A stretch of DNA of 39,898 nt from Hespellia sp. (GTDB taxonomy: Bacteria; Bacillota; Clostridia; Lachnospirales; Lachnospiraceae): NCBI GenBank assembly GCA_028694105.1, contig JAQUUC010000035.1, forward strand, positions 1 to 39,898, read 5' to 3'. Shown piece by piece: positions 15,641 to 23,880 of the stretch. A program made the translations under genes and the position numbers. Below the pieces are notes generated by a model. It was not told where the DNA came from and did not search any database. It saw only the letters and a list, made by a program, of their open reading frames with translations. How positions within the stretch are numbered: position 1 is the first letter of the stretch; every line of letters starts with the position of its first letter.

Positions 15641-16978
15641 CTACGCGCAGATCACACCGCTTGAAATAGATGCTTTTTTCACCATGATTTCCACGCATTC
15701 ATCTTCCATCCGAATATGTACCGGAATGTCCTCGTCTGTCCGGTTCAGCATCACAAATGTAATCTTTCCATCCTTTTCGAAGGCTGTCACCTCCAGCTTG
15801 TCTGTGTATCTGCTGACTCCGATCCGGGTTGCTCCCACCTCAATAAAATGGCTGAAGTGCCACAGGTATCCCAGTATGTTGCTCTCCATCAGCTCGGATT
15901 TCTTTGTGTCGAACAGATATGGCGCATCGCAGAAGTTGCCGACATGGTTCGGTCCGCCGATTTCATCTAATACCAGATTCCAGTCGATAAAGGTATTCAT
16001 GCCCTCGTTCAGATTTCCAATCATATCGTGTGCATATTTCTGTGCATTTCCAAGGTAATCATCCGCGCTGAATTTGCTGTATTCAATACATGCCTCCGAG
16101 AGCAGCAGCTTCTTATCCGGAAAGCGTTCTTTCACCATGCGCAGTGCCTCGAAATGATCCCCGCTGTACCAGTGAAATGCCATTCCCGCAATCATATCCG
16201 TTGTCTCATCATCAATGATCGTTTCCGCCCATTCAAATACGCGCTCTTTATTATGATCCCAAAGGTAGATTTCAATATCCTCCAGCCCGTGCTTTTTCAA
16301 TGCAGGCCATACATAATCCCGCAGAAATGCTTTCTCCTCTTCTGCGGTGTAGATGCAGGAGTCCCAAGTCTGTACGGCTTTTGGCTCGTTCTGAAGCGTC
16401 AGTCTTGTCACGCGGTAACCTCTGTTTCGGTACTCCTGAATGTATCTGCAGATATATTCCGCCCATCGCTGTCTGTACGCATCCTTTAATTTTCCACCGT
16501 GATTGCGGTCTCCGTTCGTCTTCATATAAACCGGCGGACTCCACGGCGAAAGCATAATATCCAGCTTGCTGCCATAGGCTTTTTCTGCCGCATCCAGAAG
16601 TGGCAAGATATATTTTTCCACACGTGCAAATGAGAATTTCTCGAATGTCTCATCCGCCTCATCCGAATCTGCCTCATAATGCTCCAGAGAGAAGTCACAA
16701 CTGTCAATCGGGATACGGACGAGATGATACTTCATCCCCTCTTTCCCAAAGTAGGACTCTGCCATCTGTGTCTTCTGCTCTTCACTCATCAGGGAAAAGA
16801 TATAGCCTGCGGAATCGGTCACTGCGCCGCCAAATCCTTCCATCTGCTGGTACTTCATCTGCGGGTATAATGTGATCAGTTCATTTTCCCGTTCCTCATC
16901 ATGCATAAATTCGAGCTGCTGCGCCGTTGTTTCTTTTTGATTCTTTCTGTATGTCGTTGTTGTATACTCTAGTTTCAA
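15641..16978 (-). CDS. GH30-family glycoside hydrolase, cytoplasmic
   Basis: A 445-residue (beta/alpha)8 enzyme of GH30. The N-terminal YQQMEGFGGAVTDSAGYIF is characteristic. The acid/base Glu198 lies in LTLQNEPKA and the nucleophile Glu295 in LLLSEACIEYS. A small C-terminal beta-domain follows (about 365-445). GH30 members with this pattern act on beta-glucosyl links, including endo- or exo-beta-1,6-glucanases; the subfamily cannot be fixed by eye. There is no signal peptide, so it probably works inside the cell on imported oligosaccharides. It is the last gene of the permease-kinase-regulator unit, 12 nt after the response regulator, and ends at a terminator-like hairpin. Confidence 0.9.
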   Translation of the reverse strand: MKLEYTTTTYRKNQKETTAQQLEFMHDEERENELITLYPQMKYQQMEGFGGAVTDSAGYIFSLMSEEQKTQMAESYFGKEGMKYHLVRIPIDSCDFSLEHYEADSDEADETFEKFSFARVEKYILPLLDAAEKAYGSKLDIMLSPWSPPVYMKTNGDRNHGGKLKDAYRQRWAEYICRYIQEYRNRGYRVTRLTLQNEPKAVQTWDSCIYTAEEEKAFLRDYVWPALKKHGLEDIEIYLWDHNKERVFEWAETIIDDETTDMIAGMAFHWYSGDHFEALRMVKERFPDKKLLLSEACIEYSKFSADDYLGNAQKYAHDMIGNLNEGMNTFIDWNLVLDEIGGPNHVGNFCDAPYLFDTKKSELMESNILGYLWHFSHFIEVGATRIGVSRYTDKLEVTAFEKDGKITFVMLNRTDEDIPVHIRMEDECVEIMVKKASISSGVICA

Positions 16979-16990
16979 GATGATTTCCTC

Positions 16991-17719
16991 CTATCGATGC
17001 TTCATCCGGTATTCCTTCGGTGACATTGCTTTTATTTTCTTAAATACTTTTGTAAAATATTTTTCATCCTGAAATCCAACCTTATAGGCGATTTCATAGA
17101 TTTTAAAATAGTTCTGTTCCAAATAACTGCAGGCTCTCTCTACCCGGACTCCATTAAGGTAGTCCACAAATCCGCACTGCTTGTTCTGCGTAAAAAGTGT
17201 GGACACATAGCCTTTTGATACGCCAAGTGTTTCCGCAATCTCATTGAGTGTAATGGACTCCATATAATGTTCCAGGATATATTCCTCTGCCTTTTTTACC
17301 AGCTGATTCTGTGAAACATCCTTGTGCTCATTTTCCTCCACCCCAAAATGTTCATCCGCAAGCCGCATCAGGCATTCCAGTATATCCTTTGCCCGCACCG
17401 GTTTGAGCAGATATTCCTTTGCTCCAAAGCGTATCGCCTGCTGTGCATACTGAAATTCATCATATCCGCTCAGAATCACCGTAATTGGACTTAGTCCTGC
17501 CCGCCTTGCTTCCTCCATAACATTGATTCCTGTTTTCTGTGGCATCTGTACATCCAGAAGCATCATGTCCGGCTGATACGCAAGCATCAGATCAATCGCT
17601 TCCTGCCCGTTCTCAGCCTCATAAATTTGTTCAAATCGTTCCGTATGAAGCTGTACGTATTTTGCAACTCCATTTCGAATGACCTCTTCATCATCTGCGA
17701 TTAATAATTTCAATGGCAT
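16991..17719 (-). CDS. Two-component response regulator, REC plus AraC-type DNA-binding domain
   Basis: 242 residues. The receiver domain (about 3-120) has the acidic pair Asp9/Asp10, phosphoacceptor Asp56 in MMLLDVQMP, Ser84 and Lys106 (LLKP). An AraC/XylS double helix-turn-helix domain (about 140-240) contains LNEIAETLGVSKGYVSTLF and IAYKVGFQDEKYFTKVFKK. It belongs to the YesN-like group that activates ABC sugar importers and glycan-degradation genes. It overlaps the sensor kinase gene by 10 nt. AraC-type regulators usually bind direct repeats about two helical turns apart, which fits the repeated half-sites found upstream of three promoters in this locus (inference). Confidence 0.94.
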   Translation of the reverse strand: MPLKLLIADDEEVIRNGVAKYVQLHTERFEQIYEAENGQEAIDLMLAYQPDMMLLDVQMPQKTGINVMEEARRAGLSPITVILSGYDEFQYAQQAIRFGAKEYLLKPVRAKDILECLMRLADEHFGVEENEHKDVSQNQLVKKAEEYILEHYMESITLNEIAETLGVSKGYVSTLFTQNKQCGFVDYLNGVRVERACSYLEQNYFKIYEIAYKVGFQDEKYFTKVFKKIKAMSPKEYRMKHR

Positions 17720-19527
17720 GATTCTTCCCTCTTCTCTAATGGCAGTCTTAATATGACTGTCGTTCCCTTTCCAACCTCACTGACAATTTCCAGTTTGAAC
17801 TGATCCTGATATTTTAATTTCAACCGTTCCTTGATATTCTTGATCGCATATCTTCCGATTCGCTGTTTGGAATACCGGACAGGCTCTACCTCGTAGATTT
17901 CATCAATCTGCTTCTGGTTCATTCCGATTCCGGTATCCCGGACAGTACAACAAAGTTCTCCCTGTTCTTCCTTCACGGTGAGTTTCAGATAACACGGCAC
18001 CGTTGTATTTTCAAATCCATGGACAATTGCGTTCTCAACGAACGGCTGTAAGATTAATTTGGGAATCTTTATCTTTTTCACAGATTCCGCAACTTCTATT
18101 TCGTAATTCAGCCGCTTTGTAAATCGCATCTTCTGAATCTGCAGATAACGGGAAATGAGCTCTGTCTCCTGCTCTACCGTGACTTCTTTCTGCCCCTGGC
18201 TGAGCACAAGCCGAAAGAGCTGTGAGAGCGCCAGAATATTCTCCGCAATCTCCTCATTATCCGTCTCAATTGCCTGCCAGTACAAAGAATCCAGTGTGTT
18301 GTACAGAAAGTGCGGATTGATCTGCGCCTGCAATGCCGCAAGCTCACTCTCTTTTTCCTGAAGCGTGATGACATAATTCTGATCAATCAGCTCCTTAATA
18401 TCTTTTACCATCTTGTTAAAACAATCTGCAGCTTCGCCTATCTCGTCATGAGTGGTCACTTCCACCTGCTGATCAAAATCTCCGGTTGAGAATTTCCGGA
18501 TGGCACCGCTCAGCTGTGTTAACGGCTTTGTCACGATATTGGAAATAATCAGAAGCAGCGGCATCAGACCTACCAGCATTCCCGCAAGAAGAATGAGCGG
18601 CATATAAATCATATCCTTGACCTGCATCTGCAGTCTGTATCTCGGCACAATCTTGCAGACGATACTTGCATTCTGCCCGCTCTGATTACAGACGATGTCA
18701 TAATTTCCATAGGTGACATGGGAGGCTCTCTCCAGATAATCCTGCTTCATGAATTCCTCGCTCTTTAGATACGCTTCCACCTTTTCATCGACCTCACCGA
18801 CCCGTGTTAGTTCTCCGCCATTTTTATCTAAGATAATCACACTTTCCTGTTTGTTCTTAACCGCACTTTCACACAGCTGTACAAACCGCGTCTGATCGAC
18901 TCCGATTACAATATATCCAAGCGTTTCCTTTTGTGTCAGATCAAAAATCTCTCTGTATAAGACCACCTTGTCGTAACGATTTGTCTCATAAGAGGTCACA
19001 TCCCCCTTGGGCACGAACTTCCAGACCATTCCGCTTGCACTGTCTAATGTCTCCTTGTAAATGTCTGAATTATGAATGACATCCATGTTCGAAACGTACG
19101 CGCTTCCATCCATGCATCGCAGGTACGGCCGGACTCCATTTTCCGGATAGATCGCGATAGTCTTGAGATGCCCCTTCAGTGCCATCATATCCTGCACCAT
19201 CTGCATGGGTGCTTTTTCCAGCCACAGCTTTGCATTCTGATTCAGCTCCTGCGCATTGTCCGCGACCAACAGGTTATGAATATCATTATTGATACAGATA
19301 TAGGTGGAAAAATCCTTGATATCCGACTGAAGTACATCGATTCCATCTGCCAGTGTATTGACACTGCTCAGGTCTGTCTCCATCTTTGCTTCCAGTGAAT
19401 GATTGTAATTATAAAATATAAGAACGATACATATGATAAGAAGCACTGGAGAAATTGTCAGATATCCGTAAAATATCAGCTTCTTTCTCACACCTAACCC
19501 ATTGACCCACTGTTTTAACTTCTTCAT
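17710..19527 (-). CDS. YesM-type sensor histidine kinase
   Basis: 605 residues. Span 1 is at about 17-38, followed by an extracellular sensor region (about 41-305) and span 2 (about 308-330). A HAMP linker (about 331-384) is followed by the His_kinase domain with phosphoacceptor His406 in ALQAQINPHFLYNTLDSL. The ATPase domain has PFVENAIVHGFE and DTGIGM, with a late G-box near EVGKGTTVILRL. This family senses extracellular sugars or solute-binding-protein complexes. It is 29 nt downstream of a sugar permease and overlaps the response regulator, so sensor, regulator and transporter are co-expressed. The ligand is likely a glucan oligosaccharide, from context only. Confidence 0.94.
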   Translation of the reverse strand: MKKLKQWVNGLGVRKKLIFYGYLTISPVLLIICIVLIFYNYNHSLEAKMETDLSSVNTLADGIDVLQSDIKDFSTYICINNDIHNLLVADNAQELNQNAKLWLEKAPMQMVQDMMALKGHLKTIAIYPENGVRPYLRCMDGSAYVSNMDVIHNSDIYKETLDSASGMVWKFVPKGDVTSYETNRYDKVVLYREIFDLTQKETLGYIVIGVDQTRFVQLCESAVKNKQESVIILDKNGGELTRVGEVDEKVEAYLKSEEFMKQDYLERASHVTYGNYDIVCNQSGQNASIVCKIVPRYRLQMQVKDMIYMPLILLAGMLVGLMPLLLIISNIVTKPLTQLSGAIRKFSTGDFDQQVEVTTHDEIGEAADCFNKMVKDIKELIDQNYVITLQEKESELAALQAQINPHFLYNTLDSLYWQAIETDNEEIAENILALSQLFRLVLSQGQKEVTVEQETELISRYLQIQKMRFTKRLNYEIEVAESVKKIKIPKLILQPFVENAIVHGFENTTVPCYLKLTVKEEQGELCCTVRDTGIGMNQKQIDEIYEVEPVRYSKQRIGRYAIKNIKERLKLKYQDQFKLEIVSEVGKGTTVILRLPLEKREESCH

Positions 19528-19556
19528 ATGTACCGTTCTCCTTCGATTGTGATTGC

Positions 19557-20402
19557 TTATCCTTTGACAGCACCCATTGCAACACCTTTCGTGATGTGCT
19601 TATTCAGGATAATATATACAATAACGGCCGGTGCTGCTGTCAGTGCCATTACGGCAAACTGAACTGCATAATTCGAAGAATACTGACCTGTGAATTCAAG
19701 TACCGAGAATGGAAGTGTCTTCCACTTTGGTGAACTTAAATAGGTGCTTGCCATCATGAATTCATTCCAGTTGTTTAAGAATGTCATAATCGCAACCGTT
19801 GCAATCGATGACTTTAACATTGGCGTGATGATCTGGAAAATAATACGGTAGATTCCACATCCATCCATGACCGCCGCTTCCTCGAGCTCTACCGGTATGG
19901 ATTCCATGAAGCTTGTCATCAAAAACAATCCCTGCGGCAGCGAAAATGCTACGTACGGAATCAGGAGTGCCCAGATCGTATCTGTCAGTCCCAGCATATT
20001 GTATATTTTATAGTTCGGCAGTAATGTCGCATGAATCGGAATCATCATACCGAGAAGAAGAAGTGTCTTCACAAATCCGCTTAATTTCCATTTCATTCTT
20101 CTGCATGCGAATCCAGCCATGATTGAAACCAGAATTACAACTAAAACTGCCAGCCCGTTAATCAGTATACTATTTTTCAAGTATAATAGGAAGTGTCCAT
20201 CCACAAATGCTTTCGCATAATTTCCCCACTGGATCTTTTCCGGGATAATCAGCAGTCCGCTTGTAAACATTTCATTACTGCTTGCAAGTGAGAAGTCCAC
20301 AAGCCACACGAGTGGAAATATCTGAATAATCGCAACAATACTCAGGACAACCCATAGCAGAGGTTTTGAAAATATGTGTTTTCTTTTTCCTACGCTCTCC
20401 AT
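19557..20402 (-). CDS. Carbohydrate ABC transporter permease, MalG-like
   Basis: 281 residues with about six spans. The cytoplasmic EAA loop is visible as ELEEAAVMDGCGIYRIIFQI, the contact site for the ATPase. The C-terminus HITKGVAMGAVKG is typical of MalG/LacG-type permeases. It starts at 20402, directly after the stop of the MalF-like gene at 20403. No ATPase gene is present in the locus, as is common for such importers in Firmicutes, where a shared MsmX/MsmK-type ATPase encoded elsewhere serves several systems. Confidence 0.94.
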   Translation of the reverse strand: MESVGKRKHIFSKPLLWVVLSIVAIIQIFPLVWLVDFSLASSNEMFTSGLLIIPEKIQWGNYAKAFVDGHFLLYLKNSILINGLAVLVVILVSIMAGFACRRMKWKLSGFVKTLLLLGMMIPIHATLLPNYKIYNMLGLTDTIWALLIPYVAFSLPQGLFLMTSFMESIPVELEEAAVMDGCGIYRIIFQIITPMLKSSIATVAIMTFLNNWNEFMMASTYLSSPKWKTLPFSVLEFTGQYSSNYAVQFAVMALTAAPAVIVYIILNKHITKGVAMGAVKG

Positions 20403-21305
20403 TTATAGTCCCTCCCTTATTCTGCGAGCCCGTCTTCCCTCGCGTTCTGCAAAGATCTTATTCAGCACGACGGTTGTAACCAGACAGATGATGATGAAGA
20501 TAACTCCAATTGCATTTCCATATCCATACTTAAATGCTTTGAATGCCTGCTGGTATAAGTAGTTTGCGGCAAACTGTGTGCTGTTGCCCGGTCCGCCGTT
20601 TGTTAAAAGGTATACCGTTTCCATCTGCTTGAGTGCCGAGATGACAGCCATTGTCACATTCACCTGAATGACAGGCTTCATGAGTGGCAGGGTGATTTTA
20701 AGAAATGTTGTCTTCTGGTCTGCGCCGTCAATAGCCGCTGCTTCATACAGGACCGGGTCGATATTCTTAATTCCGGTATAGTAGATGAGCATGCCCCATC
20801 CAAAACCGTGCCAGATCAGAACCACCAGCACTGCCCAGATTGCTTTGTCACTGCTGAACCAATTGGTTCCGCCCTTTCCCCCGAACGCTTTGATAATGTT
20901 GTTCAGAAGTCCGAAATCCGGGTTATAGATGAATTTCCATAAATAAGCGATAACCGCAACTGAGATTACATTCGGAATAAAGTAGACGCAGCGGAAAAAG
21001 TTCTCTGCTTTGCCGCCCAGTTTATCCAGAACTGCTGCCACGATCAATGCCAGCGGATGCTGAATGCATATAAATCCGATGGCTAAGAGCAGCGAGTTGC
21101 GAAGAGACATCCAGAACGCCTCATCTGTCATAAGATTTTTGTAGTTTTCGAAACCGATAAACGAAAAAGATCCCATCCCCGAATAATCGGTAAATCCGTA
21201 GTACACACTCAGACAGATTGGCGCGAGAATTGCAAATATAAATAACAATACACCCGGCAGTACCAAACTGAGAATCACTAATTTATTACTGTACAATTTT
21301 TTCAT
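20403..21305 (-). CDS. Carbohydrate ABC transporter permease, MalF-like
   Basis: 300 residues with six predicted spans. The EAA loop is LYEAAAIDGADQKTTFLKIT. The tail ends in basic residues after the last span (FAEREGRRARRIREGL). A large periplasmic loop as in E. coli MalF is absent, normal for Firmicute relatives. It begins a transcription unit of its own, because a full copy of the shared regulatory box and a TATAAT lie just upstream. It is followed without a gap by the MalG-like partner. Confidence 0.94.
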   Translation of the reverse strand: MKKLYSNKLVILSLVLPGVLLFIFAILAPICLSVYYGFTDYSGMGSFSFIGFENYKNLMTDEAFWMSLRNSLLLAIGFICIQHPLALIVAAVLDKLGGKAENFFRCVYFIPNVISVAVIAYLWKFIYNPDFGLLNNIIKAFGGKGGTNWFSSDKAIWAVLVVLIWHGFGWGMLIYYTGIKNIDPVLYEAAAIDGADQKTTFLKITLPLMKPVIQVNVTMAVISALKQMETVYLLTNGGPGNSTQFAANYLYQQAFKAFKYGYGNAIGVIFIIICLVTTVVLNKIFAEREGRRARRIREGL

Positions 21306-21346
21306 TGTTTACGTTTCTCCTCTCCTTGTTTTCTTTCGATGCTTTT

Positions 21347-21415
21347 ATTATAAACAGAGAGGAGTCTTCTTTACAGATATCGTTTTTTTAAAATGGTGTA
21401 ATATATTACACTTTT
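21347..21415 (-). promoter_or_regulatory. Promoter of the permease-kinase-GH30 unit with shared 43-nt box
   Basis: The -10 is TATAAT (21347-21352, minus strand). The 43-nt box at 21373-21415 lies 20 nt upstream and matches the solute-binding-protein box at 34 of 43 positions. It contains a perfect 16-bp palindrome, GTGTAATATATTACAC (21396-21411). The -35 position (TGTAAA) is poor, as expected for an activator-dependent promoter. Confidence 0.75.
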
Positions 21416-21442
21416 GTACAGTTTGGTCTGCCGCATGATTTT

Positions 21443-22369
21443 TTATGGAAGAATGTTACCTGCTGCCATGTATAGTCCGTACCAGTCTTCTCTCGTCAGC
21501 TGAACCTCTGCCGCCCTGCAGATTTCCCGCAGACGCTCCGGTTTCGTCGTGCCTGCCAGCACCTGCATATTCGCCGGGTGGCGCAGAATCCACGCAACTG
21601 CAAGTGTGGTGCTTGAGACCTGATACTTTTCTTCCAGCCCGGCTAATTTCTGATTCAATTTCTCATATTTTTCATTTCCGGGAAACAGCCCTTCAAATAC
21701 TCCGTATTGAAACGGCGCCCACGTCTGAATTGTGATATCCTGCAGTCTGCAATAATCCAGCACGCCTCCGTCCCGGTCGCTTGCTCCGGGCGTTGTCATA
21801 TTCGCTTCGATACCGCTTTGCACCATTCCCGTATGTGCAAGCCCGAACTGCATCTGATTGACGCAAAGTGGCTGCCGGACACATTTCTTTAACAGCTCCA
21901 TCTGCAGCGGTGTGTGATTCGACACGCCAAAATGACGTACCTTTCCGCTCTTTTCTAATGCATCGAAGGCTTCTGCAACCTCTTCCGGCTCCATCAGTGC
22001 ATCCGGTCTGTGAAGCAGCAGTGCATCCAGATAGTCTGTGCCGAGCCGTTTCAGCGATTCGTCTGCGGATTTCAGAATATGCTCTTTGGAAAAGTCATAC
22101 ATGACCCCCGGAATGATTGCACATTTTGACTGGATAAAAAGATCTTCCCGTTTCACATTTAATGCCCGGACTGCCTGTCCAAAGACTTCCTCGCAGGCAC
22201 CGCCGCCATAGATATCTGCGTGATCAAAGTAATTGACGCCTTCGTCCAACGCAGTCTGAATCAGTTCGGCTGCAGATTCTGTGCTCATATCACCGATTCG
22301 CATACAGCCCACCGCGATTGCCGGTATGTTCTGGCTGCTTTTTCCTAAATTGATTTGTTTCATTTCCAT
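21443..22369 (-). CDS. Aldo/keto reductase, YdhF-like
   Basis: 308 residues, a (beta/alpha)8 NAD(P)H-dependent oxidoreductase. The catalytic tetrad can be read as Asp49 and Tyr54 (YFDHADIYGGG), Lys82 (QSKC) and His120 (LLHRPD). The C-terminal cofactor loop includes LAGTTKPERLREI. Proteins of this group reduce aldehydes, ketones or oxidised sugars; the substrate here is unknown. The gene lies between the solute-binding protein and the permeases, an unusual place for a reductase. A strong hairpin separates it from the upstream gene, and a new promoter begins just after its stop, so its expression may differ from the importer's. Confidence 0.9.
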   Translation of the reverse strand: MEMKQINLGKSSQNIPAIAVGCMRIGDMSTESAAELIQTALDEGVNYFDHADIYGGGACEEVFGQAVRALNVKREDLFIQSKCAIIPGVMYDFSKEHILKSADESLKRLGTDYLDALLLHRPDALMEPEEVAEAFDALEKSGKVRHFGVSNHTPLQMELLKKCVRQPLCVNQMQFGLAHTGMVQSGIEANMTTPGASDRDGGVLDYCRLQDITIQTWAPFQYGVFEGLFPGNEKYEKLNQKLAGLEEKYQVSSTTLAVAWILRHPANMQVLAGTTKPERLREICRAAEVQLTREDWYGLYMAAGNILP

Positions 22370-22402
22370 TTCTCCTTCTGATACAAAAAATTTACCATTG
22401 AA

Positions 22403-22435
22403 TAATGACCGCTGATGATTCTTCAGCGGTCATTA
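22403..22435. other. Strong hairpin between solute-binding protein and aldo/keto reductase genes
   Basis: A perfect 13-bp stem (TAATGACCGCTGA, loop TGATTCT, mirror arm to 22435) lies 17 nt past the solute-binding-protein stop. No T-run follows directly on the minus strand, so it is not a textbook terminator. It may protect the 3' end of a highly expressed mRNA or partly terminate. A TATAAT on the minus strand (22438-22443) lies just before it. Confidence 0.7.
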
Positions 22436-22452
22436 CTATTATATCATATTTT

Positions 22453-23751
22453 TTATTTGCAGGATGTTCCAATTGCAGAAAGGAAATCATCTACACTCTT
22501 ACTTCCGTTTGATACGCTCTGGATTTCACTTTCGATACTTGTCTTGAAAGCAGATGGTCCACAGTCATTGACTGGTGTTCCTGATACACTTGTTGCATTA
22601 TTAACTGCATCTACAATCTGCATCTGTAACTTCGTCTCATCCCCTGTCATGTATTCTGACTGATCCTGAGCTGACATTCCTACACCATTTTCCCATCCAT
22701 ATTTAGACAGTTTGTCTGGCTGGTACATGTAGTTTAAGAATTTGATTGCTTCTTCTTTGACTTCTGAATTTGCAGATACTGCATATCCGCCGCCGTTCCA
22801 TGCTGCGATGTCGGTAGCTGCTGCTTTTCCACCATCTACAACCGGCATTGTAAATACGCGGATGTTGGTTCTGATTTCTTCTGGAATGTCTTCATTTAAT
22901 GCCATGGATGATTCCCAGCTTCCCATGTAGAACATAGCTGCCTGACCATTTGTGAATAAGTTCATCGCTGTACCATAATCTTGTGAATCATAACCATTCT
23001 GGAATAATTTTGCATCTGCTGCAGCCTTTAAAAGTTCGGTTGCTTTCTTTAAGTTTGCATCTGAAAAATCACCTGTAGAGATTGCATTGCTTACAACGTC
23101 TGAGTAATCTTCACCAGTCAGCTTAAAGAGAACATCTGAGAGATAAACTGCCATTGGCCATCCGTCTCCACCGTCCATTGCCATCGGTGTGATTCCTGCT
23201 GCATTGATTTTATCTGCTAATGCAAGTAACTCGTCATAAGTTTTTGGAATCTCCCATCCATTGTCCTGAAACAGCTTCTCGTTATAGTAGATACATGCGA
23301 CATCTGTGTTTCTTGGAAGTCCGTATAATTTGTCATCGTATGTAAATCCGTTCAGAGATCCTTCGATGAACTTGTAATCGGTGTAATCTGCCTGATCAAG
23401 TTCTGCAAGAACACCTGCTTCTACTACTTCGTCAAGGAAAGATGGCTGTCCCCAGATACTTACGACATCCGGCATTCCTTCCATCGAGTATGCTTTGAAT
23501 TTCGTCTTGTAGGCTTCTTCATCCAACGCTTCTACTTCAATCTTAACGTTACTGTTCTCCTTCATATACTCATCGATAATCATCTGCTCTACCAGTCCCT
23601 GGCCATTCTTTCTGTCCGGCAGATTTGAAAATACCTTCAGGGTCACTGTTCCGTCGCTTGATTTTGCACTTTCACTTTTGTTTCCACAGCCTGCAAGCAT
23701 CGATACTGCCATTGCTGCAACTAAAAGTGCTGAAATAATTTTCTTTTTCAT
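22453..23751 (-). CDS. Extracellular sugar-binding lipoprotein of an ABC importer
   Basis: 432 residues, family-1 extracellular solute-binding protein. A lipoprotein signal peptide ends in MLAGC with the modified Cys22. The mature part shows the family pattern VTLKVFSNL early, NTDVACIYYNEKLFQDNGWE, and GQAAMFYMGSWE. It delivers oligosaccharides to the MalF/MalG-like permeases downstream. Its own promoter carries the 43-nt box shared with the permease and GH128 genes, so uptake and extracellular glucan cleavage look co-regulated. A hairpin after the stop could raise its level relative to downstream genes, common for binding proteins. Confidence 0.94.
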   Translation of the reverse strand: MKKKIISALLVAAMAVSMLAGCGNKSESAKSSDGTVTLKVFSNLPDRKNGQGLVEQMIIDEYMKENSNVKIEVEALDEEAYKTKFKAYSMEGMPDVVSIWGQPSFLDEVVEAGVLAELDQADYTDYKFIEGSLNGFTYDDKLYGLPRNTDVACIYYNEKLFQDNGWEIPKTYDELLALADKINAAGITPMAMDGGDGWPMAVYLSDVLFKLTGEDYSDVVSNAISTGDFSDANLKKATELLKAAADAKLFQNGYDSQDYGTAMNLFTNGQAAMFYMGSWESSMALNEDIPEEIRTNIRVFTMPVVDGGKAAATDIAAWNGGGYAVSANSEVKEEAIKFLNYMYQPDKLSKYGWENGVGMSAQDQSEYMTGDETKLQMQIVDAVNNATSVSGTPVNDCGPSAFKTSIESEIQSVSNGSKSVDDFLSAIGTSCK

Positions 23752-23787
23752 TTCTTTTCCTCCCTTTTGCGGTTCTTTGATGTTTCC

Positions 23788-23856
23788 ATCTTATCATCGC
23801 ATTTCCCAGAAAGACAGATACCAATTTTACAAAAGGGTGTACTATTTTTCACTTTT
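23788..23856 (-). promoter_or_regulatory. Promoter of the solute-binding-protein gene with shared 43-nt box
   Basis: The -10 is TAAGAT (23788-23793, minus strand), and the box is at 23814-23856, again exactly 20 nt upstream. Half-sites TGAAAAAT and TGTAAAAT lie 20 nt apart inside the box. The distal part AAAAGTG and the proximal TATCTGT are identical to those in the permease promoter. Confidence 0.75.
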
Positions 23857-23880
23857 CGTCCATTCATTTATCCCAAGGCT

